A stretch of 64,000 nt of DNA from Seminavis robusta. Taxonomy: Eukaryota; Bacillariophyta; Bacillariophyceae; Naviculales; Naviculaceae. The notes under the pieces are model-generated. The model saw only the letters and a program-made list of their open reading frames with translations, was not told the DNA's origin and made no database searches. The DNA is taken from positions 39,375-103,374 of the forward strand of contig CAICTM010000163.1 in assembly GCA_903772945.1 (NCBI GenBank), in the 5' to 3' direction. Shown piece by piece: positions 12,088 to 22,775 of the stretch (its first letter is position 1; every line of letters starts with the position of its first letter). The position numbers and the translations under genes were made by a program.

Positions 12088-14611
12088 ATGTCGTCGCAGA
12101 CCAAAACACCCGATGACTTTCGCGTGGTGGGGTTGGAGTCAGTCCAGCCTGCCTATGCCCAATTTGATGGAGAGATGTATGCGGGTATGTTGCCCGTTCT
12201 GGAGCCTGAGAAAAGTGGCGATGACACTGCCGCCGACAAAAAGACAGTCGGTCAGATGATGTTTTGGATGTTTGAGCCTCCCACGCAATCCGTCGAGAAT
12301 ACCATTGTGGTCTGGTTGAACGGAGGTACGTAAGAGTAAAAGCAGCGCACTGAAGATGTTGTTGTTCTTGTTTTGGAGCTAATGTGAATTGTGATTCTCG
12401 CAAACGCAAACACTCTCTCGCGAACTGTCTTCAACAACAGGCCCCGGTTGTTCCTCGTTCAACTGTGGTGTCATGATGGAGAATAGTCCCGTCACTCAGC
12501 CATTGCGTCCTGCCGGATTTTGCTGTTTGGAGCCGACTCCCGAGTTGCATTACAATGAAAAGTACAGTTGGACTCAGGCGACCACCATGCTCTACGTCGA
12601 GCAGCCATTGGGCACTGGCTTCAGCTACGGTCTCGATGGCTACGAGCCAGAAACCGAAGTGGACGTGGCCCGTGACTTGTACAACTGGTTTCAGTATTCC
12701 TTCTATCAATTGTTTCCCAAGTTTCGCAACTACAAACTCTTTGTCATGGGAGGTAAGTAAAAGCACACAAGTAAGCAGTGGTGGCCAATCCAGTGCTTGG
12801 GTCCAACTCACAGAAATCGAGTGCTTCTGGTGAATTTAGAATCCTATGCTGGCATGTTCATTCCTGCGGTGGCACAGCACTTCATGAAGGAGAACGAACG
12901 AAGAGTGGCCAAGGGAGCCAATGAATGGATCATTCCTCTTGGAGGGGCTGCCCTGTAAGCGGAAATCCCTAGTCTTGGTTTGCTGTTGTCCTGTGTTTCA
13001 CCAGGGAGATCTTACACTGCATCTCCCTTCCTTACAACATGTAGTGGAAATGGTTGGATTGATGCCACCATTCAAGGACCAGCCACCATTGATTACTCCT
13101 GGTGGCACGGACTGATTGACGCTCCCACTCGTCACAGTTTGCACTTGACGTGGCAGGATTGTTTGGTCAACTACTATGATGAGTTTATTGATGACAAGAA
13201 GAAGAAGGACGGTGACGCTGTGAGCTTCAAACCACCCTTTCACCCATTCAATGTACAGGATGATTGCGGTGAGTACTGTATGACGTCTGCTGAAGGCCAG
13301 AGAGACGCGATACGAGTCCTCTAACTTCATTGTTCCAATTCCACTCATCTATCTACCTGCACAGGAATGATGTGGGGCATCTTGCAGGCGGCCGGCGGTG
13401 TCAATGCCTATGATGTCACTACCTGGGATCCCAATGTCGATCAGGTGAGCTTTCTGGGAGCTTGGCCCGTTTGAGAAGGCTGCAATGTGATGTAGCTAAT
13501 GAATGTCTCCAATCTGTCATCGTTTTGTGCATCCAGGTCACGTTTACGTCGGAGGCATTCTATAATCGCCCTGATGTCAAGTCCATGCTGCATGCTCCTA
13601 CCAACGTTACTTGGCATGGTTGTCGTCCCGGTGGTGGCCGCCGTCAATTGTCAGCCAACACGAACGAAGAACCCAGCAGTGTGCGCTCGGCCGAAGAGCG
13701 CCGCCGCAAGCTCCTGTACATGATGAACGACAAGCCGATTTCCGTAGCCCCTTATATTGCCGATTTGCTGAATGGCGGCATTCCCGTCTTGGTGTACAAT
13801 GGTGACCGGGACATGACAACCAAGTAAGCGACGTTATTGGATCCACAAAGGCAGCCAACCAAGTCAGTCGGTCTTACCTCACCACAACCAATTTTGTGTG
13901 TCTGTTTGTAGCATGGTTGGCAGCGAATTGGTGTTGAATCAAATGACAGAATGGAACAACATTACTGAATGGCTGGATGCACCTCGTGGATTGTGGATGG
14001 ATTCCGGATCCACCAGCAAGCACCCCAACGCAGGATGGGCCAAAGAGCTTGGCGGCCTTAGCTTTGTCGTGGTGTACAACAGGTAAGCTGGCTCCCTTGT
14101 TGGCTGGTTGCTTTGCTTGCTTGTTCTGCTTCAGCAATCTCACACTTTTTTCGTTTGCATTGCTTCTAGTGGCCACATGGTCCCGTACAATGTTCCAAGT
14201 CCATCCTTGGATTTGTTGAAGCGATTCTTGACCGGCGCTCCCTTCATCGATGTGGAGACGCCCCAGATTCGCTACTCCTCGGATCCATCCAAGTCTAAAA
14301 AGTACAAGGGAGCCGAGAAATGGATGAATACACCCGAGTACCCCGAACTACCCCAAGAGCACAGTCATCACGCAGCAGTTTCTGCCAGCAGCTACTACTA
14401 TCGTGCCGTCAACTTTCCTGCCATGACAGCCATGATGGGAACCAATAGTGGTGCCAAGAACGAAGAAACCTCCTTTGCTTGGGGCTCTGCGGGTGTTTCC
14501 TTCTTTGTCGGCATGTTGGTTTCCGTGATGATCATGCAGCTAGTGAATGGAAGGCCCCGCAAGGGAGGATATCAGCAGGTTCCCGAAGCTTCCTTGTCCG
14601 ATGATGAATGA
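12088..14611 (+). CDS. Serine carboxypeptidase, peptidase family S10, membrane-anchored
   Basis: Eight exons: 12088..12325, 12441..12752, 12840..12954, 13045..13268, 13365..13444, 13537..13823, 13912..14082 and 14170..14611. They encode about 622 aa. Every junction rebuilds a known S10 motif: WLNGGPGCSS (oxyanion region, exons 1/2), GESYAG with the nucleophile Ser185 (exons 2/3), GNGWID (exons 3/4), GDRD with the likely catalytic Asp413, and SGHMVP with His478 (exons 7/8). S10 enzymes remove C-terminal residues from peptides in acidic, secretory or vacuolar compartments. A C-terminal hydrophobic helix (about 582-601, GVSFFVGMLVSVMIM) followed by a short basic tail suggests a Kex1-like single-pass anchor. 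Odd: no signal peptide is visible after the chosen ATG; upstream the frame offers only a TTG. A missed 5' exon is possible. Confidence 0.92.
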
Positions 14612-15020
14612 TCTAGCAAAGCAAAAGCAAAACTGCATGTGGATGACAGGGATCTATCCGGGTGTGTTGATCTACTACCATACTCTGACCAGCCATTCAT
14701 ACCTTTTTGGACTCCAGCTAGGTTATTGCAAGCTTCTTACATTATATCTATAGAAACTCAGGTTGTCCATACCTACTACTAGCTAGCTAGAAAGCTACCC
14801 TCCTCACCATTGGCTGATCACCAGCAGCTTCAGTTCAGCATGCAAAGGATGGAACATCAAATTGTGAGGTGGGAGCAGCGTTGACTTTCAGCCGTGCATG
14901 AAGATTTAAAGGCCATCATTCTGAAACCAATGACATCCAAGCTTCAAAAACAACAGGACAATCATTCAAAGAAACACCCCAGAATAGATCTACAATACAA
15001 ACATACATGCTCCAACCACC
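14612..15020. other. Intergenic region
   Basis: About 400 bp between two genes on the same strand. It contains a CTAGCTAGCTAG run near 14783. No ORF or RNA signature is visible. Confidence 0.5.
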
Positions 15021-17135
15021 ATGATGGACTCTTACTTTCAAATGGGCGGCAAGCCCATGCACATGGGTGATGACACCAGCTTTAACATTAATGACGCCAT
15101 GCATAATATACCAAAAGATGATGGCAGCCAGCTCGATGCCACCCGCGGTTTTTGGAAGCAATTCAACGCCTTTTTGTCCATGGCACTGCCCTACTTCCAT
15201 ACGCAACCTCGAGCCCGTTTGCTGTTTTGCGTCATGGTGGTCTTGACGCTGCTCAACAGCGGCGTTCGTGTCTTCTTTTCGTACTTGGCACGCGACTTTT
15301 GGTCTGCCTTGTCGGAAATGCGGCAAGACGACTTTTACTACATTATGAAACTGTTTGTGGTGGCCATGGTGGTGCTGGCGCCCATCAATGTCTTTTACCG
15401 CTATCAACGACAAATGCTCGCCATTCACTGGAGAGATTGGATGACACAGCGAGTCTTACAGCTCTACTTTTCCCATCGCGTCTATTACGGACTCGAACGA
15501 CAACAACCGCAACAACCAACGACCCATCATGATGACAATGACAAGACCAGCACTCGATCGAGTATTAGTACTACAGCCGCAGCCGTGGACAATCCCGATC
15601 AACGGATTGCCGAAGACGTGAGATCGTTTACTGAATTCAGTCTGACTCTGTTCCTGACGGTCCTCATGGCGATAGTGGACCTGGTCTGTTTTTCCATCAT
15701 TCTCTACACCATCATGCCGGCACTCTTTCTCTCCATTTTGGGATTTGCGTCCTTTGGAACCGCCATGACCATGCTGGTGGGACGGGTATTGGTACAACTC
15801 AACTTTGAAAAATTACAAAAAGAAGCCACACTGCGATACTCACTCGTACGAGTCAGAGAAAATGCCGAGTCCATTGCCTTTCTCCGAGGAGAACCGGTGG
15901 AACAATCCAAAGTCCAACAGCGATTGGCCAGTGTCATTGGGAACATGCAAGAGCTCAATGTCGCCGTGCGCAATTTGGATTGTTTTACTACGTTCTACAA
16001 TTACCTCACGTGGATATTGCCCATTATGGTAGTGGCACCGCTGTACTTTGCCGGACAGGTCGAATTGGGAGTCATTCAACAAGCGACGGCCGCATTCTCG
16101 CATGTCTTGGATGATTTGTCCATTCTGGTCACACAATGGGAATCACTGACCGAGTTTGGTGCGGGCATTGACCGTCTCTACACTTTTTTGCGAGTGTCAC
16201 AACGCATTGTACATCCCGACGACGACCATGACAACTCCACAGCGAGTCCCTTCCTGTTGGGTACCAAACAGCCCGAAGCAGAACCGGCTCAACCATCCCT
16301 CATGTCGCTGCCAACCGTCCAATTCAACAATACCACACGAGGCATACAGTTGCAGCAACTTCCAAACAACAAGCTTCAACCCGGTGCCATGAACATTCAA
16401 AACTTGACCTTGACCACGCCCACCATCAAAACGACTCGTCACCATCATGATGACAATGCACGGACTCTGGTAGGCCAGCTCAACGTGTCCATTCAATGGG
16501 GAGAACACTTGCTCATTGTGGGTCCCTCCGGGGCGGGCAAGAGCAGTCTCTTGCGGGCCATGGCAGGTCTCTGGGATTCTGGGTCGGGATGCATTCAGCG
16601 GCCCGTCGATGCGGATGTGTACTTTTTGCCACAAAAACCGTACTGTGCACAGGGGACGTTACGAGATCAATTGCTCTATCCCGACACTACTACTGCCAGC
16701 AGTACTACTAGTAGCGAACAACACGCCTACAACCCGGATAGTACCACCAGTGACAGCAACCTGTTGACGATATTGAGTGCCGTGGACTTGGCGGACTTGC
16801 CACGGCGCGCTGGAAATAGTGAGAATCCGGTGCAAGGACTCGACGCCACTATGGATTGGAGCAACGTCCTGTCGCTGGGAGAACAGCAGCGGCTAGCGTT
16901 TGGAAGATTACTCGTCAATCGACCCAAAATGGTCATCCTAGACGAGTCCACATCCGCATTGGATGTGGAAGCAGAACGCAGAATGTATGGGCTATTACGC
17001 AAGAACGGTATCACCTACGTGAGTGTGGGCCACAGGCCGTCATTGGAGGCATACCACCATACCAAACTGATCTTGCAAGGAGGTGACTTGCATCTTGTGG
17101 AATCCATACGAAATCAGTTGCCGACAGCGTTCTAG
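15021..17135 (+). CDS. ABC transporter, ABCD/YddA (SbmA-related) type half-transporter
   Basis: Single exon, 704 aa, starting at a double ATG. The N-terminal half is an ABC_membrane_2-type domain with about six membrane segments (for example RLLFCVMVVLTLLNSGVRVF and LFLTVLMAIVDLVCFSIILY), including the conserved NPDQRIAEDVRSFTEF stretch. The C-terminal half is the ATPase: Walker A GPSGAGKSS at 501-509, Q-loop FLPQKPYCAQGTLRDQL, signature LSLGEQQRLAFGR from 617, Walker B MVILDESTSALD with Glu642, and switch His671. Such half-transporters act as dimers. Relatives include peroxisomal ABCD proteins, the plastid ABCD2 of plants, and bacterial YddA. Low-complexity Ser/Thr/Gln/His insertions interrupt the membrane domain (about 160-190) and the ATPase domain between the Q-loop and the signature. 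Substrate and membrane are unknown. Confidence 0.88.
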   Translation: MMDSYFQMGGKPMHMGDDTSFNINDAMHNIPKDDGSQLDATRGFWKQFNAFLSMALPYFHTQPRARLLFCVMVVLTLLNSGVRVFFSYLARDFWSALSEMRQDDFYYIMKLFVVAMVVLAPINVFYRYQRQMLAIHWRDWMTQRVLQLYFSHRVYYGLERQQPQQPTTHHDDNDKTSTRSSISTTAAAVDNPDQRIAEDVRSFTEFSLTLFLTVLMAIVDLVCFSIILYTIMPALFLSILGFASFGTAMTMLVGRVLVQLNFEKLQKEATLRYSLVRVRENAESIAFLRGEPVEQSKVQQRLASVIGNMQELNVAVRNLDCFTTFYNYLTWILPIMVVAPLYFAGQVELGVIQQATAAFSHVLDDLSILVTQWESLTEFGAGIDRLYTFLRVSQRIVHPDDDHDNSTASPFLLGTKQPEAEPAQPSLMSLPTVQFNNTTRGIQLQQLPNNKLQPGAMNIQNLTLTTPTIKTTRHHHDDNARTLVGQLNVSIQWGEHLLIVGPSGAGKSSLLRAMAGLWDSGSGCIQRPVDADVYFLPQKPYCAQGTLRDQLLYPDTTTASSTTSSEQHAYNPDSTTSDSNLLTILSAVDLADLPRRAGNSENPVQGLDATMDWSNVLSLGEQQRLAFGRLLVNRPKMVILDESTSALDVEAERRMYGLLRKNGITYVSVGHRPSLEAYHHTKLILQGGDLHLVESIRNQLPTAF

Positions 17136-18492
17136 CTAGCTAGAATACACTACAGTATGTAGTAACCAACCTTTTGACAAGAGACCAGTGAACCCAATGG
17201 CAGTCGCCTACCGTACAGTACCGGTAGAGCTATGAACATGCTTCCGACACAGTTCAGGTGCTCCGTTTTGACTCTTGGAATCTAGCCACATATAAAACAG
17301 CCTCACATCAACTATTGTCAACAGTCATATGGCATGGATGGCATCGTCCTCTCTTCAGAAGTCAGCCTCTGCAGCCGTTGATGGTCGGACCATCAACTCG
17401 GTTGAAAGCAAGTCCAGTGCGAACGATGTTCCAGATACAGAGAAGCCCTTCGCACAAAGTGCAGTGCAACCTGGCCAGCTACCCGACCACTAACCTGGCT
17501 GGAACATCAGGGGAAGATCCATCCATTTCCGAATGTGCTGCCAGCGACGGGTCTTAGCTGTCGTTTATTTAGAAGCATTGAGACTGGTATAGTACGGTAC
17601 CGGACTGTTGTCCGTTGCTTGACCTACTCACCAGCAAATAGCCTAGCATAATCCAAGCAAATAGCTAGTGTTGCTAGATACCGGTAGCTAGAAGCAACAA
17701 GCAAGATAACCAAATCTCGCTTATGCGGCCCCTCTGTTCGCAGAGAGCGAAGCAAACGCACCAGCTAGACTACATGAATTAGACACACGTGCTTTGGTTG
17801 CTGCTGGAGTAGCTAGCTAGTATGTGCTTGAAAGGGTTTTCCTGCTCCATTGGGCGATCGCTCCAGTGAAAGGCATAAAACTTGCAAAGGTTTGGCGTCA
17901 CGCTAGCCAAATAGTACACAATGTTGTTGTCACACAAAGCGGCTGCCGGTACGGTACCGTACAGCTAGCAGCTGTTGGCTCTCAGCGACAATGACTGGTA
18001 CGGTGGTATCTTGGTTGTCCGTCCGGTGGGACTGCCCATTATTGGCCATTGTTCATGTGAACGCACCAATGGCCTCCTCTACACTACCAATCCTGGCCAG
18101 TGGGAACGCACCAATACCAATCGTGGTGGGTAGTTTCGTGTCCAATGATGTGACAAGTTGCGTCGTCCGGCTCGACTGGTCGGAGACGGCACTGCTTTTC
18201 TTAGGGTCGACGTCATCACTCTGTGAAAAAGAATGCTCATCATCTTGTTGAGAGGGTTAAGGTTAATGTAGAGAGTACTGAAAATTGCCTCTGGGAATAT
18301 TCAAAATCCCAACGCCATGAGTCGCTTAGAGAAAATTGAAATGCCAGCACGCGTCATGCTCTCGTAGACAACCACACCAGCGTCTGCGTTTGTGACAAAT
18401 CGGAGTGTGAACCCACACAAAAGGAAGCTCTTCTTTTTGGGATTATTGAGAGAGTAAGCAACCACATACAATAATTAATCGGTAGCACGACA
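17136..18492. other. Intergenic region, no supported gene
   Basis: About 1.36 kb with many palindromic strings (TACCGGTA near 17218 and 17680, a CCGGTACGGTACCGTAC cluster at about 17946-17963, GCTAGCTAG near 17810). A frame of about 55 codons starts near 17335 but shows no domain. Confidence 0.5.
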
Positions 18493-20565
18493 ATGGGTAT
18501 TACCATGGAAACACCGGAAGGTTTGCCTCTGACGACGACGTTAGCCGAGATGGGCAAGGCGAATACGAATCTGCGGAGTGACTCGTTCACATCAACGTCC
18601 AGTGGTAGCAGTGATGAAGAAGCACCGGCCCACAAAAATGCCGCGCAACATGCCGACGATGGTTCCTTGGAACGCAGCGATTCTGGGTCATTTGATAACA
18701 GCAGCAATGGCAATGAAGATCTTCCCTTCTTTGACAGTGTGGACTCGAAAGACGACGACAGCCGTGATAATGGCGATGAAGAAGAAAAGGACATGTTGGC
18801 TACCACCACATTATCGGGGTATCTGAGGCTGCTCATGGAAGATGTGGTTTCCTACATTATGCTGCTCATCACCAACAAACCCTTTCGCCTGTTTTTGGTC
18901 TCTTATGTCTTTGGACACATGGGAGAATGGTTCACCTACATTGCCTCCATCAGTCTCATGGAGCGCATGCTGGGAGACGACAGTGAAAACTCTCGCACTT
19001 CCTTGGGTATCCTGGTGGCCATTCGTCTGCTGCCGACTGTGGTATTGAGTCCCTTTGGAGGAGTCCTGGCAGACTCCTATGACAGAAGAAAAGCCATGAT
19101 CATTCTTGATCTTGTTGGGGCATTCACACCCATTTTTTTCATCTTGGCAACCTTTCTCGAACATTCCGGCCTCCATCCCTACTATGGCGTCGCCATGATT
19201 TATTTTGCCACTGTTTCGCAAGAATGTGTCTGTGCCCTCTACGAACCCTGTCGAGCATCCATGGTACCTCTTCTTGTCACGGGAGATGCCGACCTTAAAA
19301 AGGCCACCACTCTAACGGGAGTGGCGTGGTCTGCTGTGGCTGCCTTTGGTTCCGCCCTTGGAGGTTTTGCCACTTCTCTCTTTGGTGCCCGTACCTGTTT
19401 CTGTAAGTATTGGTGAATTGATGGATACCCAAACAAGCATGGAGTTGCATTGTACAGTATCTCATCAAATCTATTTTGTCCTTCTATTTGGATCCAGGCT
19501 TGGATGGAGTTTGCTACCTGTTAAGTGCCGTTCTCATGTGGAGTGTCGGTGGCAACTGGAAAGTGGCACCCGATGTCAAGTACGAATCGGTATGGCTACA
19601 AATCAAAGGAATGACCGTTGATGGCGGTAAATATCTCTCCACTTCCTTCTTTGGCGGTCTCGTCTTTTTCAAAGCCACCTGTGCACTCGTCACGGGGGCC
19701 ACCAACGTACTAAATGTCTCGCTGTCCGAACGAGACACGGACGATTCCATCTGGTTCATCTCAGAGATGGACACGGAACAAAAGTTGGGAATTCTATTCT
19801 CCATTACGGGTATTGGTTGCATTCTGGGACCACTCGTGTCGGATCCACTCACCAATATCGAACAACCAAAAGCATTGCAATTAGCCTGTGTCTTTGGGTT
19901 TGTGGCGGTCACACTGGGGTGCCTCGGGGTGGGTCTCTTTTCACCCTTTTGGGCGGTCTGTGTATTCAGTGCCGTTCGGTCGGCTGGTATGGGGATTCTG
20001 TGGTTGGATTCACAGTTTCTCTTGCAAAAGTTTACCGCCAAGGAAATGCTGGGGCGCGTCGCCGCTGTCGATGATGCTCTCGCGACTCTCTCCGAAGCAT
20101 TATCATCCCTACTGTGTGGTTTTCTACAGGACGAATTCCATTTATCAGCCATGGCTGTTTCAAAATGCAGGCTGCTCTGGGTTTTGGGTTTACAATACTG
20201 TGGGCCGTATACCACTTCTCCGGCAGAGGGGCAGCTTCGCGTAACAAAGATGGTGGCAAGGTGTCACCAAAGAAGAGCTCCTAGTAAGTTAACAATTTCA
20301 GGGTGGTCGGTGGTGATCTCTCGACTCTCCCGTACCCTGTAAAAATAGGATCTCTCTTTCTATCAGGCGCTCACAAACAACCCTCTCTTTCTCTATACTG
20401 TATCACAGTGACCCTGTTGGATTAGAAGATATCGATCCAACAGTAATAGACCCGGAGGAATTTGATATGGAGCGGAAAAAGACACCCAAGAAAGGAAAAG
20501 GGCCCAAGCGGAGGTCACCAAAGGCAAAACCACGGTCAATCAAGAAGATTGCACCTATTGTTTAG
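18493..20565 (+). CDS. Major facilitator superfamily transporter with apparent one-base frameshift
   Basis: Exons 18493..19402, 19498..20283 and 20409..20565. The N-terminus (about 100 aa) is Ser/Asp/Glu-rich and cytosolic-looking. About 11-12 membrane helices follow, with the MFS loop 2-3 motif as GGVLADSYDRRKAM and MFS_3/EntS-like segments. Intron 1 (95 nt, phase 1) joins TCF-C to LDGVCYLL. Near 20160-20165 the frame of exon 2 shifts by one base in a run of four A: the first frame loses hydrophobic sense, while the shifted frame gives the expected last helix (AALGFGFTILWAVYHF). That frame runs to a GTAAGT donor at 20284, and after a 125-nt intron into a lysine-rich tail ending at TAG 20565. 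Either the assembly lacks one A or the allele is broken. Substrate unknown. Confidence 0.75.
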
Positions 20566-21302
20566 CACCGTCTCCAGTAGTTTTTTGCTAGATACATAAT
20601 CCATAAACCAACGCCTGGAGAACCTTTTAATCTATTTTGACTCTTGTAGAAGTGTAACCGCATCAACTACCGTAGCTGGTTTCGTCATTGGTATCGTTCG
20701 CTGGCCTTCCTTACAGCACGCTTGTGACCAAGTAGACTAGTAACTCCCACGACCGCATAAATCTCCAACGGTTCGGCTTTCTTTTTTGGGACCCTGCTAG
20801 TTTTCCTTGATAGGTGCGGTCAAGGGAGGAATGTACTGGCTCTAGCACCCTACAAAACGAAGTGCGTGGAGCCGTGATGGTTGGGATGACCCACATACCG
20901 GTATGGTTGACGATAATAAGGTAACCAAGTGCATTTAGCAGCATCAGGCGGAGGTGCGGGATTACCTGGTTGCTACCGTACCGGTACCGTAATGCACGAT
21001 TTATCAATGCATCCAACTGCACCTCTCCAGGTCGAGGTCACGCACGGGAATTTCGACAGCGAGGAACCCAAGCCGCACCTCCGTTTTGGGTATCCCTGAG
21101 GTTCATGGTCTCTACGAATGCTTGAACTCTTCAGGGGACAAATCCAACAGATTAGAAAGATGTACAGCCAGTAAAGTAGTATGTAAACTATGCATGAATC
21201 CTTTTTATTTATAGCTATGCATTCATAGCAACCTCTGCCAGCCAGGCCGTCGACCTCTACACAATTAACCAGTTTCGTGTGTGTGCAGGGTCTTTTTCCT
21301 TC
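20566..21302. other. Intergenic region between convergent genes
   Basis: About 740 bp between the 3' ends of the MFS and TLC-like genes. It holds a TACCGTACCGGTACCGTA palindrome cluster at about 20974-20991. Nothing else is visible. Confidence 0.5.
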
Positions 21303-22775
21303 CTACTCTTCTTTTGTTGGTTTCAACATGGTTCCCGAGGCTAAGCAAGCCGTTCGACCGTACTGTGGAACGTCTTGTTGTGTTTCGTGTTCTCCCTTGT
21401 CCTTCTTGAACTTGAGTTTCTTTTCGGCAAAGTAGACACCTCTTTGATACCGATACAGGAAGAGGAGCCCCTTGTACAACCAGAACATGTGCATGGCCCA
21501 AAAGAGCGATGCAATGGCAATACTTCCAAACTGGTACAGCGTGAGCTGCAGTACCAGCATGGAATCAAAGCTGTGCTCAATGGGTATGGGTTCCAAAAAG
21601 ATGGGGATCAGTGCTGCGGGCCAAATGTAGAATAGACTTATTGTCCAAAAGACACATAGAATGGGTGTCACGACCCGTTCCAGCACCCAAACCTTGCAGA
21701 GTCCTAGAGATAGCGCGGCAAACTCGCACATGTCATTGAACTGCCCGAGCAAGACAATAATGGCAATGGCATTGCAATTGTCCTTGGCGGTAATGTACAA
21801 GAATAGCGCACCAAAGCAGACGCCCGTATGATGGACGAAATCTTCGGCAAACGACGTGGTGGTGGTGGCTTGCTTTTCGTCTTGACCGTGCCTCAGCAAC
21901 GCCGTCTGTGCTTCATAGTACTCCGTGACGGCATCCCAGACAAGTGTCAAGAGGGCGACAAAGTCGACCGTGACTTCAAAGTGTCCAATGGTTTCCAATG
22001 CCAGGGCACACGTGGGTACAATTTCACCGTCGGAATCAAAGATGGTTCCGCCTTGTTTGGGGTACCATCCCAGACGTCCATGTTGGTACATGGGCCACCA
22101 ATCGGATCCCCAGGCCACGTAAAAGCCAATGGTGAACATGACCGTGTTCTTGATGGCATCAAAGAGCCATTCGCAGTAGTGTGCCGTGTACTTGTGGTTT
22201 TTGCCATCGTAAATATGATTGAGCACAATCGGGTAGACCAGTTTGTTGATGGCGGATCGCAAGAGGATCATGAAGGTGAGCATGCCAAAAAAGTTGGCAC
22301 CGTTTTTGTGTGTAATCATGAGGGTCAGAGCGGACGTGAATTCGTCGAGAAAGTCAATGTTGCTTTGTCGCATAAAGTACCACGCCATGCCCCCAATGGC
22401 CGACAGATAGGCAAATCCAGCCGCATTAAAGGCTTGATCCGCGAGATAATCAAATGTTGCCTTCCATGGAGGACTCTGACTCTTGACCACCACCACTTCA
22501 TTGCTGCTATTGCTGCTGGAGTCACTGTTGAGACTTTGTCCTTCATTATTAGTATCTGCTGGCAGGCCATTCTTTTTGCTGCTGTTTTTGTTGTTGTTGT
22601 TGTTGTCTTTCTTGCTACTGGCAAAACTGCCATTGGAAGAAGACGCTACACTACCATTGCTGGAGACTGGTTTTTTGAGGGTAAGTTTTTCGGCCATCTT
22701 TTGGTTCTTCTTGGCCATGGTTGTTGCAGTTGTGGTGAAGGTAGTGGCATTCATGGTGGTATCGTTGCCACACAT
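21303..22775 (-). CDS. Multi-pass membrane protein, TLC (TRAM-LAG1-CLN8)-like
   Basis: Single exon, 490 aa, start ATG at 22775. The first 100 residues are Ser/Asn/Lys-rich low complexity with poly-Asn. About seven hydrophobic segments follow. His315-His316 in EDFVHHTGVCFGALFLYI and the downstream GQFNDMCEFAALSLGLCKVW recall the conserved HH and D-x(3)-E-x(n)-K features of the Lag1/TLC domain in ceramide synthases and related lipid-handling proteins of the ER. The remaining sequence (for example YVAWGSDWWPMYQHGRLGW) also fits the TLC fold. It ends in a lysine-rich tail (KKLKFKKDKG). Substrate, and whether it is a true ceramide synthase, cannot be decided. An uncharacterised polytopic protein is the alternative. 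Confidence 0.55.
   Translation of the reverse strand: MCGNDTTMNATTFTTTATTMAKKNQKMAEKLTLKKPVSSNGSVASSSNGSFASSKKDNNNNNKNSSKKNGLPADTNNEGQSLNSDSSSNSSNEVVVVKSQSPPWKATFDYLADQAFNAAGFAYLSAIGGMAWYFMRQSNIDFLDEFTSALTLMITHKNGANFFGMLTFMILLRSAINKLVYPIVLNHIYDGKNHKYTAHYCEWLFDAIKNTVMFTIGFYVAWGSDWWPMYQHGRLGWYPKQGGTIFDSDGEIVPTCALALETIGHFEVTVDFVALLTLVWDAVTEYYEAQTALLRHGQDEKQATTTTSFAEDFVHHTGVCFGALFLYITAKDNCNAIAIIVLLGQFNDMCEFAALSLGLCKVWVLERVVTPILCVFWTISLFYIWPAALIPIFLEPIPIEHSFDSMLVLQLTLYQFGSIAIASLFWAMHMFWLYKGLLFLYRYQRGVYFAEKKLKFKKDKGEHETQQDVPQYGRTACLASGTMLKPTKEE

Noticed and set aside
20114-20170. Small intron as an explanation of the MFS frameshift
   Set aside because: Candidate GT-AG pairs here are 52-57 nt or shorter, none gives the required frame change, and they would remove conserved sequence. 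A one-base indel is simpler.
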